A stretch of 38,555 nt of DNA from Lachnospiraceae bacterium (GCA_015057585.1 SVEF01000023.1:1-38555); one strand, 5' to 3'; positions 23,269 through 32,037 are shown, counted from the first letter of the stretch. Numbers and translations: made by a program. Notes: generated by a model not told the origin, from the letters alone.

Positions 23269-24009
23269 ATGAAAAATTATATCTTTGATTTATACGGAAC
23301 TCTGGTGGATATTAAGACAGATGAGAATAAAGCGGCTGTGTGGAATAAAACAGCCGTTTATTTTTCCATGCACGGCGCGGGATATACCGGGAAGGAATTA
23401 AAGAGACGGTATGAGGAATTGTGCCGGCTGGAAGGCGAGGCGTTGTACCGGAAACTCAAAAAGCAGTATCCGGAATTAAAAAAAGGACAGGAAGAAATTG
23501 ATTTAGCCCGTGTTTTTAAGCGATTGTATCTGGAAAAAGGCGTGAAGGCAGACAAGCGGAAAATTGCTGAAACGATGATGACCTTCCGGACAATTACCAT
23601 GAAAAAATTGCGGTTGTTTGCAGGAGCAGAGGAATTGCTGGCGGCTTTAAAGGAGGCAGGGAAAGGAGTATATCTGCTTTCGAATGCACAGACGAATTTT
23701 ACGGCACCGGAAATGGAACTGCTTGGGCTGACCGGCTATTTTGATGATATCTTGTTTTCCTCGGATTATAAGATGAAAAAACCATCCATGTACTTTTATG
23801 AGATACTGTTTGAGAAGCACGGACTTAAGAAAGAGGAGTCGGTGATGATAGGAAACGACCGTTTTGCAGATGCAGGCGGAGCGGAAGACTTTGGAATTGC
23901 GAGCATCTATCTGCAGACGGAGCAGTCGACACCGTTTGAAGGGGGACTGCCGAAGCACTGTAAACAGGCAGAGAATTTGTGGGAGATTCTTAAGAACATT
24001 GACGAATAG
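23269..24009 (+). CDS. HAD-family hydrolase
   Basis: 246 residues of HAD subfamily IA. The nucleophile motif is DLYGTLVD (Asp7, with Tyr rather than the more common Phe/Asp at Asp+2), followed by the LLSNAQ motif, the lysine near KMKKPS, and GNDRFADAGGAED as motif IV. Such enzymes dephosphorylate small sugar or nucleotide phosphates. It follows the GH13 gene by 23 bases, suggesting an operon and perhaps a sugar-phosphate substrate, but the substrate is not determinable here. Confidence 0.85.
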   Translation: MKNYIFDLYGTLVDIKTDENKAAVWNKTAVYFSMHGAGYTGKELKRRYEELCRLEGEALYRKLKKQYPELKKGQEEIDLARVFKRLYLEKGVKADKRKIAETMMTFRTITMKKLRLFAGAEELLAALKEAGKGVYLLSNAQTNFTAPEMELLGLTGYFDDILFSSDYKMKKPSMYFYEILFEKHGLKKEESVMIGNDRFADAGGAEDFGIASIYLQTEQSTPFEGGLPKHCKQAENLWEILKNIDE

Positions 24010-24037
24010 AGAAGGAATTATAATGGGAGGAAGCACA

Positions 24038-25306
24038 ATGCGAAAAGAAATGGGATGGAAAAAGGCAGGAGGTTTCGTTTTGGCGCTGTTCTTTGTCGTT
24101 GCGGCAGGATGCGGAGCCAATGGAGGAACAGAAGAACCGACCGTGACACCTTCGGGGACGTTGGAACGGCAGGCGACACCGTCCTGGACAGACTATCTGA
24201 GCGAAGAGGACATGCAGGTGGCATCTCCTTGGAAAGTCATTGATAACACGGCGCTTGCGGCAGTTATGAAGAAGGCAGAAGCCGGTGAACCGGTGACGAT
24301 TGCATGCATTGGGGGCTCCATTACGCAGGGAAGTATTTCGAGCGGTCCGCTGGATGGCGAGATAAAAAAGCGTGCATGCTATGCGGATATTTTCTTTGCG
24401 TGGTGGAAAGAGACCTTTCCGGAAACGGAGGTGACGGTAATCAACGCCGGTATCGGGGGTACGGATTCCTACCTTGGGGTACACAGAGTGCAGGAAGACG
24501 TGCTTACCCATCATCCGGATTTGGTTTTGGTGGAATATTCGGTGAACGACGGTGATAATATTTCATATAAAAACAGTTACGACAATCTGGTGCGCCGGAT
24601 TTTGAAAGCGGAAGGACAGCCGGCAGTGATGCTGCTTTTCATGGCACAGACGAATCTTACCACTGCACAGAACACACACCAGTTGATTGGTTTTAATTAC
24701 GGGCTTCCGATGGTCAGCCACTATAACCTAATTAAGAACTTTTTTGAGAACGGACGTTACACAGAAGCGGAAATGTCCGGCGACGTTTCCCATCCGTCAG
24801 TGTTTGGTCATGCGATTGTAGGCGAAATGCTTTGGAAGTATTTAAACAATGTCTATGTGCAGCTGGATACCTACGGGGAACCTGCGGCCTTTGATAAAAA
24901 TGCGTTGACCAAGGAGCGGTATCTGAATTCGGAACTGGTTGGCGTAGAGGACATTACTCCAAAGACAACCGGAACCTTTACAGAAAAAGAAAATTTTAAC
25001 GGTTGGGGAACGGTATGGTCTTCGACCGACGGAGACGGAAACATTGTATTTACCGTGAAATGCCGGAATTTAGGAATCCTGTTTTGGCGGTCTACGAGCA
25101 GCAGTTTTGGCACCTATGAGGTATATGTGGACGGCGAATACAAGGCGGATCTTCAGGCGGAGTTTTTGGACGGCTGGGGAGCTTACGCGTATTCCCAGGA
25201 AGTATTTACCTCAAATGAAGAAGCGGAGCATGTAGTGATGCTGAAGAAGAAGGCAGGCTCTGCGGGCGATGATTTTGTGTTGCTAAGACTGATGCTGTCA
25301 CATTAA
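24038..25306 (+). CDS. SGNH/GDSL-type hydrolase lipoprotein
   Basis: About 422 residues. The N-terminus is a lipoprotein signal (basic MRKEMGWKK, hydrophobic core, lipobox VAAGC with Cys25), so the protein should be anchored outside the membrane. The SGNH blocks are present: IACIGGSITQGS near 88, NAGIGGTDS, VEYSVNDG, and SHPSVFGH near 250 supplying the Asp/His-type block V. A beta-sandwich-like C-terminal domain follows. The family includes acetyl-xylan and other carbohydrate esterases. An in-frame ATG at 24023 is also possible; ATG 24038 has GGGAGG at good spacing. Confidence 0.82.
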   Translation: MRKEMGWKKAGGFVLALFFVVAAGCGANGGTEEPTVTPSGTLERQATPSWTDYLSEEDMQVASPWKVIDNTALAAVMKKAEAGEPVTIACIGGSITQGSISSGPLDGEIKKRACYADIFFAWWKETFPETEVTVINAGIGGTDSYLGVHRVQEDVLTHHPDLVLVEYSVNDGDNISYKNSYDNLVRRILKAEGQPAVMLLFMAQTNLTTAQNTHQLIGFNYGLPMVSHYNLIKNFFENGRYTEAEMSGDVSHPSVFGHAIVGEMLWKYLNNVYVQLDTYGEPAAFDKNALTKERYLNSELVGVEDITPKTTGTFTEKENFNGWGTVWSSTDGDGNIVFTVKCRNLGILFWRSTSSSFGTYEVYVDGEYKADLQAEFLDGWGAYAYSQEVFTSNEEAEHVVMLKKKAGSAGDDFVLLRLMLSH

Positions 25307-25318
25307 TAAAAGTCATGC

Positions 25319-25347
25319 TTGACGTAGAAGTGCAGATGTGGTATAAC
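25319..25347 (+). promoter_or_regulatory. Promoter of the T-box/trpB transcript
   Basis: TTGACG (25319-25324), 17 bases, TATAAC (25342-25347) with extended TG at 25339-25340. It starts about 60 bases before the first clear T-box element. Confidence 0.7.
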
Positions 25348-25354
25348 TATATAA

Positions 25355-25702
25355 AATCCACATCATCGTGGTAAAGTGGTAGAGTAACAAAAGTTTGCCT
25401 GCCACATGCCACAGATGTAAAACCTATGACAGAGAGTAAGTATCTTTGACAGCACCGGCACAGAGAGCGGCAGAGGGTGGAATTGCCGTACGAGTAGTCA
25501 GGGAGAATGGACTTTGGAGGGCGACCTGAAACAGCCGGACATCCGGAGGAGTAGGGAAGACGGAGCAGCAACTCCGTTACAAAAGGCAGCATATGAACCG
25601 CAAGGTGAGTATGGATAAGGAGGATACATACGTATCAAGACGGGTGGCACCGCAGGAGTTTACTCTTGTCCCGCTAAATGGCAGGGATGAGGGTATTTTT
25701 TT
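25355..25702 (+). promoter_or_regulatory. T-box riboswitch, probably tRNA-Trp responsive
   Basis: The conserved T-box sequence GGGTGGCACCGC is at 25642-25653. It is followed by a 12-bp terminator stem (25661-25672 with 25684-25695) and seven T. The upstream 300 bases contain stem I-like features: AGAGAG and GGAA segments and a GAATGGACT segment in which TGG (25508-25510) is the probable specifier codon. Uncharged tRNA-Trp would bind and favour antitermination, raising expression of the tryptophan synthase gene that follows. Confidence 0.9.
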
Positions 25703-25765
25703 ATACCTTCACACCTGAGATAATTTATTTTTGAGCCCATGGGAGAGGGCAGAGAGGAGCCGAAT

Positions 25766-27139
25766 ATGAGCAAAGAGATTCCGTACAAAATTTACTTAGA
25801 AGAGAGTGAAATGCCAAAGCAGTGGTACAATTTGCGTGCCGATATGAAAAACAAACCGGCACCGCTTCTTAATCCGGAGACGTTACAGCCGATGACAAAG
25901 GAAGAGCTGAGTGCGATTTTCTGCGAGGAACTGGCGGCACAGGAACTGGATGAGACGAATCCGTACATTGACATTCCGCAGGAAATTGCAGACTTTTATA
26001 AGATGTACCGTCCGGCACCGTTGGTGCGTGCGTATTGTCTGGAAAAGAAGTTGCAGACGCCGGCTAAGATTTATTACAAGTTTGAAGGTAACAATACGAG
26101 TGGTTCCCATAAGTTAAATTCTGCGATTGCGCAGGCGTATTATGCGAAGAAGCAGGGCTTAAAAGGTGTGACGACAGAGACCGGAGCCGGCCAGTGGGGC
26201 ACGGCACTTTCCATGGCATGTTCCTATTTTGAACTTGACTGTAAGGTATACATGGTAAAGCTTTCGTATGAGCAGAAGCCGTTCCGTCGTGAAGTGATGC
26301 GCACCTACGGTGCATCCGTGACACCATCCCCGTCCATGGAAACCAAGGTGGGACGTAAGATTTTAGCGGATCATCCGGGAACCGGCGGAAGCCTTGGCTG
26401 TGCGATTTCCGAAGCGGTGGAAAAGGCAAGCGAAACGGAAGGGTACCGTTATGTGCTTGGCAGCGTGTTAAATCAGGTTATGCTGCATCAGACAATTATC
26501 GGCCTGGAGACGAAGGCGGCACTCGATAAATACGACGTGACGCCGGATATTATCATTGGGTGCGCAGGAGGCGGTTCGAACCTTGGCGGACTCATTGCAC
26601 CATTTATGGGCGAGAAAATCCGCGGGGAAAAGGATTACCGCTTTATCGCGGTAGAGCCGGCAACCTGTCCGAGTCTGACCCGTGGTAAGTTTGCTTACGA
26701 TTACTGCGATACCGGTATGGTTTGTCCACTGGCTAAGATGTATACGCTTGGCAGTAACTATATGCCTGCTCCGACGCATGCAGGAGGCTTACGTTACCAC
26801 GGCATGAGCCCGATTTTGTCACAGCTTTATGCGGATGGTCTGATGGAGGCAGTAACCGTGAACCAGACGGAAGTGTTTGCGGCTGCAGAAGAATTTGCAA
26901 GAGTGGAAGGAATCCTTCCGGCACCGGAGAGCAGTCATGCCATCAAGGTGGCTATCGATGAGGCAATGAAGTGCAAGGAAACCGGTGAGGAAAAGACGAT
27001 TGTGTTCGGTCTGACCGGAACCGGATACTTTGACATGTTTGCGTATGAACGGTTCCACGACGGTAAGATGGTGGATTATGTGCCGACGGAGGAGGATTTG
27101 GCGAAGGGATTTGCAAGGATTCCGAAGTTGGATTTGTAA
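25766..27139 (+). CDS. trpB: TrpB2-type tryptophan synthase beta chain
   Basis: 457 residues from ATG 25766 (AGAGGAGCC upstream), longer than TrpB1 (about 400) as is typical of the TrpB2 group. The PLP-binding Lys lies in GSHKLNSA near residue 116, the phosphate-binding loop is GCAGGGSNLGG, and PAPESSHA occurs near the end. TrpB joins indole and serine to make tryptophan. TrpB2 proteins often occur without TrpA, and no trpA is next to this gene, so it may scavenge free indole. The Trp T-box upstream supports the assignment. Confidence 0.93.
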   Translation: MSKEIPYKIYLEESEMPKQWYNLRADMKNKPAPLLNPETLQPMTKEELSAIFCEELAAQELDETNPYIDIPQEIADFYKMYRPAPLVRAYCLEKKLQTPAKIYYKFEGNNTSGSHKLNSAIAQAYYAKKQGLKGVTTETGAGQWGTALSMACSYFELDCKVYMVKLSYEQKPFRREVMRTYGASVTPSPSMETKVGRKILADHPGTGGSLGCAISEAVEKASETEGYRYVLGSVLNQVMLHQTIIGLETKAALDKYDVTPDIIIGCAGGGSNLGGLIAPFMGEKIRGEKDYRFIAVEPATCPSLTRGKFAYDYCDTGMVCPLAKMYTLGSNYMPAPTHAGGLRYHGMSPILSQLYADGLMEAVTVNQTEVFAAAEEFARVEGILPAPESSHAIKVAIDEAMKCKETGEEKTIVFGLTGTGYFDMFAYERFHDGKMVDYVPTEEDLAKGFARIPKLDL

Positions 27140-27174
27140 TATTTAGAGCGGCAGGATTGTGAATTAATTAAAAT

Positions 27175-27325
27175 CCCCGGCTTGCATTATTTTTCTACGA
27201 GAACCCGCTTTCGCTTCGGCGAAAACGTAGCCTCACTAAACTCGAGCGAAATTTCATTTCGCTTAACCTCGTTAAGTGAGGACGTTTTCTTAGAGTTCTC
27301 TTTAGAAAAATAATGCAAGCCGGGG
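27175..27325. repeat. 151-bp palindromic multi-hairpin element
   Basis: Perfect 23-bp inverted arms (27175-27197 and 27303-27325; outermost bases CCCCGGCTTGC) enclose about 105 bases that contain further hairpins: TTTCGC-TTCG-GCGAAA, an AGCGAAAT/ATTTCGCT stem with a 3-base loop, and CCTCACT/AGTGAGG around it. It lies between convergent genes and probably stops transcription from both sides. The layout also fits a non-coding repeat or MITE. Confidence 0.7.
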
Positions 27326-27389
27326 AACTTTGGTTTACAGAATTGTCTGCTGTAATTTATGGCAAATTTATGAGTAGGGTGTGATAGCG

Positions 27390-27650
27390 TTAGGCATGAA
27401 AAGCAAAAAGTGTGTTCATATCACATCCTAGAATATGGCAGCAGGCATATAAAAGCGATACGGTTGGATTTTGTGTGCCTTTTTCTATGCGGTTGTAGGA
27501 GTAAATAGAGATGGAGATACCATTTACCTGAAGTTTTGCAACCATATCATTCTGTTTGATTTTCTGCATTTTTCGAAGCCGTGCGAGGTTTTCTCCAATT
27601 TGGATGTCATTCACCTGGATAATACGATCTATGCTTGTTTCATCTTTCAT
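27390..27650 (-). CDS. XRE-family regulator
   Basis: 86 residues with a Cro/CI-type helix-turn-helix at about 18-72 (LARLRKMQKIKQNDMV, then YSYNRIEKGTQNPTV). It has no further domain. The ATG at 27650 has GGAGGTG upstream on the reverse strand. It is divergent from the coiled-coil gene at 27774 with 123 bases between, so it may control that pair. It begins a more AT-rich accessory stretch. Confidence 0.8.
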   Translation of the reverse strand: MKDETSIDRIIQVNDIQIGENLARLRKMQKIKQNDMVAKLQVNGISISIYSYNRIEKGTQNPTVSLLYACCHILGCDMNTLFAFHA

Positions 27651-27773
27651 GTTATTGCACCTCCCTGCAATATTTTATGTAGAGTTGCCGAATAAAAGTT
27701 GCACGAGAGTGCAACATGTGATATATTTATTTTGTTCTTACAGAGGACAATAACAAATGAAGGAGATGGGGAA

Positions 27774-28187
27774 ATGGACCAAAGAACAAGAGATTTGGAA
27801 TTACTCCGGCAGGCGCGTGGAGAGGTTGTGCAGTTGGAGGAGATTCGTAAGAAAATAAGAGGGGTAGAGGAAAAAATAAGACAGTGTGAAGAGAATCTGA
27901 AAAACGGAGTTAGTTATGAGGAATTATCAACAAAAAAAGTAGAAACTATGATAGAAGAGATTGAAAGAGAAAATGGTGTAATTCAAAGGAATATAGTATA
28001 TGGGTATTGGGGAATATCCATTCTTAATGTAATCTTTGCGGTTATTTTCATGAATGGAAGCTTAGAAAGCATAGTAAGTGAGTATGGCGCGGGAGACATT
28101 ATTATATTTTGGTTTGGAGAGATTGGAATAATTGGGTTATTGGGTATTGCACTTATGCGTATTGTGCAGTATATGAAGGAGGGATAA
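27774..28187 (+). CDS. Membrane protein with N-terminal coiled coil
   Basis: 137 residues: an N-terminal coiled coil (about 5-65, rich in Glu, Lys, Arg) followed by two membrane segments (about 78-97 and 110-130). No known family was recognised. ATG 27774 follows AAGGAGATGGGG. Its stop overlaps the next start (TAATG), so the two are translated together and probably form one membrane complex. Confidence 0.65.
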   Translation: MDQRTRDLELLRQARGEVVQLEEIRKKIRGVEEKIRQCEENLKNGVSYEELSTKKVETMIEEIERENGVIQRNIVYGYWGISILNVIFAVIFMNGSLESIVSEYGAGDIIIFWFGEIGIIGLLGIALMRIVQYMKEG

Positions 28188-28849
28188 TGATGTGGATTAT
28201 TATTATATTTATCATTCTGGCATTTATTGCAGGCATACTGACTTATATCCCAATGCTAATACATGTGACAATGCTAAAGGTACAATTAGCGATAATCGTT
28301 CTGACGTGGGTTTTAGCATTTATTGCAGTTTGGGATAGACAAAGAAGATATTCTGCAGAACAGAAACGTAGACTTTTAGCTGCAGAGGAATCTGACAAAA
28401 GCAATGTGGCAGAAAATGAGAAACGAAAAAAAGTAGCAATTCGTTATAACGAAGAAGAAATAAGAACTTGTAAAAGTAAGATAAGAGAATTACGAGAAGA
28501 GATGCGTCCGTATGAAGAAAAATTAATGCAGTTAGATATCCTTGGGCAAGATGATTGGAACCTGAACGAAGTAGATTTTCTGATTAAGACATTGGAAAGT
28601 CACAGAGCAAACGATATTGCCGGTGCCCTGCAACTATATGATGCAGAGGTGCGACGAAAGCATGACGAAGCAATGAAAGAAATTGACAGAAGGTTAGAAC
28701 GCCAAAGGGCAGAATGGGAACGCAGCGAGCAGAGGCGCAGAGATGAAGAACAGCGTAGACACAATGACCGGATGGAAGATTTGGAACGTCAACGTTTGAA
28801 AGAGGCAGAAAAGGCAAGAAAGGAAATTGAACGGTTGACATCAAATTAG
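28187..28849 (+). CDS. Membrane-anchored coiled-coil protein
   Basis: About 220 residues: two hydrophobic segments in the first 47 residues, then a very long charged coiled coil (about 50-220), the last part rich in Arg/Glu repeats (ERQRAEWERSEQRRRDEEQR). ATG 28187 overlaps the preceding stop; a second ATG follows immediately. The opposite layout to its partner (membrane first, coil second) suggests that the two coils could pair. Function unknown. Confidence 0.65.
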   Translation: MMWIIIIFIILAFIAGILTYIPMLIHVTMLKVQLAIIVLTWVLAFIAVWDRQRRYSAEQKRRLLAAEESDKSNVAENEKRKKVAIRYNEEEIRTCKSKIRELREEMRPYEEKLMQLDILGQDDWNLNEVDFLIKTLESHRANDIAGALQLYDAEVRRKHDEAMKEIDRRLERQRAEWERSEQRRRDEEQRRHNDRMEDLERQRLKEAEKARKEIERLTSN

Positions 28850-29079
28850 TGTTCCAATATTATAGTATGCCAGTGTCTTCAACCACAAATAAAAAAGGAT
28901 ATATAGCCGGACGAATTGGGAAAATGGTTACAAATTTTTAAACCTAACAAAAGAATATTCTAAAAACGTTATGTTCTTTTGTTAGGTTAATGGATATCGG
29001 TGCCCATTAGTTTGATAATTGTTTTGCAAAAGAAAGAATAGATGTTATCATTTAATCATTAATAAACAAGGAAAAAGTT
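28850..29079. other. Non-coding AT-rich stretch
   Basis: No credible gene. It contains the inverted repeat at 28941-28988 and otherwise nothing recognisable. Confidence 0.6.
28941..28988. repeat. Perfect 15-bp inverted repeat
   Basis: AACCTAACAAAAGAA (28941-28955) and its exact complement (28974-28988), 18-base loop. No T-run follows on either strand, so it is more likely an operator, an element end or a structural hairpin than a classical terminator. Confidence 0.6.
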
Positions 29080-29477
29080 ATGAAATTAAAAATACAAATC
29101 TATAGCTTTGGTAAAATTAAATCGATTTATGCTGATGAAGAAACAAATCAATTTACAATTGAAAAATCAACAAAGGAGCAACAACTTTTATTAAATCAGC
29201 GTTAGCCTTAATTAATAAGTGGCCAGATAAGTTAGTTGCAGAAGATGGAAAAGGGCGTGATTGTTCTTACAAGACAGCACTTGAAGAAGGTTGTATTGCA
29301 AAAATATATGAAGCAGAAGGGGAGTTCCCGGAAGATTTTTATAAATTATCACATCTTATATTTTCTTATGAAGATCCAATCATGTTTAAAACACAAAAAG
29401 CATTTATAGAAAGGTGGACTATAAGGAAAGGGCCATTAGAAATGGTGCATCGTTCAACACGAAATGATGATAAATAG
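29080..29477 (+). pseudogene. Frameshifted gene of unknown function
   Basis: ATG 29080 opens a frame (MKLKIQIYSFGKIKSIYADE) that stops after 41 codons. From about 29195 another frame continues in the same style (ALINKWPDKLVAEDGKGRD...) to a stop at 29475-29477 with no further stops. Joining the two frames gives about 130 residues of plausible protein. A shift near the ACAACTTTTATT stretch (about 29183-29195) explains the break. It could be a real mutation or a sequencing error. The family was not recognised. Strongly AT-rich. Confidence 0.6.
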
Positions 29478-29486
29478 GAGTATTTT

Positions 29487-29640
29487 ATGAATCAAGACCC
29501 CGAATTTAATAAACAAGTTTTAAATAAAATTACAAATAAGTTTGCTATTCCTTCTGTTTTTATAACTGAATTTTGTGCAGAAAGAATCTGGGATGTCTTC
29601 TCTATGCCTGAATCTAAGCAACAAATCATTGTTATGGCGA
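29487..29640 (+). pseudogene. 5' remnant of an unknown gene
   Basis: ATG 29487 with AGGAG upstream opens a frame whose first 50 residues (MNQDPEFNKQVLNKITNKF and on) look protein-like and AT-rich. The frame then runs into a terminator hairpin and the antisense of the downstream lipid-kinase gene, where the translation loses its protein character. The gene was probably cut off by a deletion or insertion. It lies 9 bases after the frameshifted gene, so the two were probably one operon. Confidence 0.5.
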
Positions 29641-29668
29641 GAAACTCCTGTTTCCCGCCCCTTTTTTT
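29636..29668 (+). terminator. Terminator at end of the remnant
   Basis: 10-bp stem GGCGAGAAAC / GTTTCCCGCC (one mismatch), 4-base loop, seven T. It works on the plus strand and overlaps the end of the reverse-strand gene. Confidence 0.75.
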
Positions 29669-30554
29669 ATTCTTTTTTATGTATCAGACTGACTGCACCC
29701 GGATGAATCTCAAGTTTCACATATTCATGGATTCCTCCGTTTTCTCCGTCCAGTGTCCATTCCATCGGCTCCGTTTCCATCTGCATGGTATGAAACTGTC
29801 CGTAGTGCATGTATCGTTCATCAATTTTTTCATTCAAAAGCGAGGTTATGATAGTCTGGAGTTCCAGCCAGTTCTTTGGCCGTTTGATGAAAAGATACTC
29901 CATGACACCGTCGTCCAACTGAATCCGGCTACGGTTAAAATTTTTAATCCCTGCCACAGAAAATGTGTTGGTCACCATTCCTATCAGGATATCACTCTCC
30001 TGCCATTCCCCATTTTCCGTACAGAAACGGACTTTTTTGGACGAAACATCCGTTAGTTGCTTAATTCCTTCCAACATATACGCGAAATACCCAAACGTAT
30101 TTTTCATTTCCTGTGGAGTATGGATGGAAACGCCTGTCAACATACCGAACGCGGCAACATAATTGAAATATTCTCCGTTCAGGCACCCGATATCAATGTT
30201 ACTGATGACGCCGTTTTCGATGCATTCCAATGCCGTTTTCGCGGTGATACCGAGGTTTTTTGCATAGTCATTTGTCGACCCCATCGGAATATATCCTATC
30301 GGAATCTTCCGGTCACATTCCAGCAGTCCATTGATTACTTCATGCAATGTTCCATCTCCGCCGCAGCATATCACGCGGTCGTAATCTTCCGCTGAATGCC
30401 TGAGGACACAGTTTTTTGCATCTCCTCTTCCTATCGTCTGGCACACTGTAACCTCTTTTCCTGAAGCAGTCAGATTTTCAATAATTCGCCCCAGGCGTTC
30501 CTTTTTTCCGTCTTTTCTGCCGGATACCGGATTGTATATCAATAAGCTGTGCAT
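29667..30554 (-). CDS. Diacylglycerol/sphingosine kinase-like lipid kinase (YegS/BmrU family)
   Basis: 295 residues. The family motifs are clear: NPVSGRKDGKKERLG at the N-terminus, the nucleotide-binding CCGGDGTLHEVINGLL, and GYIPMGSTNDYAKNLGI. Members phosphorylate diacylglycerol or related lipids at the membrane. The start is ATG 30554 (AAAGAGAGGATAAC upstream); a longer frame to 30605 lacks a binding site. A TATAAT-like -10 lies on the minus strand at 30594-30589. It is followed on the upstream side by a degV remnant. Confidence 0.88.
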   Translation of the reverse strand: MHSLLIYNPVSGRKDGKKERLGRIIENLTASGKEVTVCQTIGRGDAKNCVLRHSAEDYDRVICCGGDGTLHEVINGLLECDRKIPIGYIPMGSTNDYAKNLGITAKTALECIENGVISNIDIGCLNGEYFNYVAAFGMLTGVSIHTPQEMKNTFGYFAYMLEGIKQLTDVSSKKVRFCTENGEWQESDILIGMVTNTFSVAGIKNFNRSRIQLDDGVMEYLFIKRPKNWLELQTIITSLLNEKIDERYMHYGQFHTMQMETEPMEWTLDGENGGIHEYVKLEIHPGAVSLIHKKE

Positions 30555-30639
30555 GTTATCCTCTCTTTTCTTTTCAAACTGCCCCCCTATTATAAACCGT
30601 TTCACGCATAGAATCTATTAACAAACAATTAAACTTTTA

Positions 30640-30822
30640 TTAATCCTCTTTTTTGCTTCCCCAAAAGAACAGTGCCACAGTTCCCGGACCGTTATGACTT
30701 CCGATGGTGGTTCCGATGTTATAAATCTTAACCGCCCAAAATGGTGTATCGTTCACCAGAAATGTGTTATATACGACAAGCATAAAATAAAGGAAGGTGT
30801 TGCCGGCGATAAGAAACCACAA
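30640..30822 (-). pseudogene. degV-family C-terminal remnant
   Basis: Reading on the minus strand, the last 28 residues (YNIGTTIGSHNGPGTVALFF and a short tail) match the conserved end of DegV fatty-acid-binding proteins (IG..IG.HTGPG...LFF). DegV proteins are about 280 residues; the rest is missing, and the preceding 32 residues do not resemble DegV. No ribosome-binding site is evident. It is a decayed fragment next to the lipid-kinase gene. Confidence 0.65.
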
Positions 30823-30916
30823 AAATGTGACAGTCGAAATTTCGCATTACAGTTATTATTTTCACAAATTCAACTGCCAGTTAAGAAAAAACATGAAAAA
30901 AAGGAAAAACAGTTAG

Positions 30917-30945
30917 TGGAATTCCTATTTCCCTGATGTTATACT
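30917..30945 (+). promoter_or_regulatory. Promoter of XRE-TPR gene
   Basis: TATACT (30940-30945) with extended TG at 30937-30938; the -35 at 30917 is weak. Confidence 0.5.
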
Positions 30946-30993
30946 GAACTCACAAAGCAGCTTTGAGAAAAGAAAAGGAGAGGAAGATAACAA

Positions 30994-32031
30994 ATGTTAG
31001 AGGAAAATATCCGCGCAATGCGAAGAGAAAAGGGATTAACACAGGAACAGCTGGCAGAGGTGATGGGAGTGTCTACGGCATCGGTATCCAAATGGGAGAC
31101 GGGAATTGCAGCACCGGAACTTTCGATGCTGGCGGCACTGGCAGATTATTTTGAAATGTCGATTGATGCACTGATTGGGCATACGGTAGATAAGGCGCAG
31201 CTGGATGGCAAAGTTGAGGCCATAAAGGAGTTGTCCCTTGCCGGAGAGGATGAAAAGGCAATGGAAATGGCCGAGAATTTGCTTCGCCGGTATCCGAATG
31301 AATACAGCGTAGTAGAATGTGCGGCAGGCGTGTATTATGCAGCATTTATCCATGAAAAGAGTGAAGAAAAAATGCGCCGGTGTATGGAACTGAAGCACAG
31401 GAAGTATGAGTTATCCAAGGATAAATCCGGAAAGGCATGGTTTGAACTGTATGCAGAGCTTGCCAATTGCCATGAACTTTTAGAGGAGAATAAGAAGGCA
31501 AAGGAATATTATGAAGAGAGCAATGTAGCCGGAATGAATGATTCGGCGATTGCCCGTTGCCTGGCAAGAATGGGAGAAACGGACGAGGCTATCAGCGGAA
31601 TGTCAAAGGCAATCGAGAGCAATGTGTTCGCTATGCTTACTGACCTTATGCAACTGGCGGCATTGTGGGAAGAAAAAGGAGATAGTGAAAAGGTAAAGGC
31701 AACATACCGTTTTGCAATCAGCGTGATGGAGAATGGTAACAGCGGACTTGATCTTAAGGTGATGAAGATGGCTTGCCATTTTTCGCTTGCTTGTGTTGAG
31801 AAAGAAGACGGGAATGTTGACGTGGCAAAGGAGCATATCCGTAAGGCAGTACGTGCGGAGATAGGTAGAGATTTGCAGAATGCGGATAGTGAAGGAGGTT
31901 TCTTACAGGCAGAAAATTCGCATCAGGTAATCCATACAGCATTTGACGGAAACAGTCAGATTGCGTTGTGGCTGATGGCAACCGGTGATGAGGAACTGCT
32001 TGCGGTGGCACAGGAAGAACTTACAAAGTAA
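30994..32031 (+). CDS. XRE-family regulator with TPR-like C-terminus
   Basis: 345 residues. Residues about 3-60 are a Cro/CI helix-turn-helix (MRREKGLTQEQLAEVMGVST, then SKWETG). The remainder is a run of paired helices resembling tetratricopeptide repeats (for example KAWFELYAELANCHELLEEN and CLARMGETDEAISGMSKAIE). Such proteins in Firmicutes sense peptides or partner proteins (Rgg/RNPP-like layout), but no cognate peptide gene was seen. The ATG follows AGGAGAGGAAG. A strong hairpin follows at 32038. Confidence 0.85.
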   Translation: MLEENIRAMRREKGLTQEQLAEVMGVSTASVSKWETGIAAPELSMLAALADYFEMSIDALIGHTVDKAQLDGKVEAIKELSLAGEDEKAMEMAENLLRRYPNEYSVVECAAGVYYAAFIHEKSEEKMRRCMELKHRKYELSKDKSGKAWFELYAELANCHELLEENKKAKEYYEESNVAGMNDSAIARCLARMGETDEAISGMSKAIESNVFAMLTDLMQLAALWEEKGDSEKVKATYRFAISVMENGNSGLDLKVMKMACHFSLACVEKEDGNVDVAKEHIRKAVRAEIGRDLQNADSEGGFLQAENSHQVIHTAFDGNSQIALWLMATGDEELLAVAQEELTK

Positions 32032-32037
32032 AGATAG

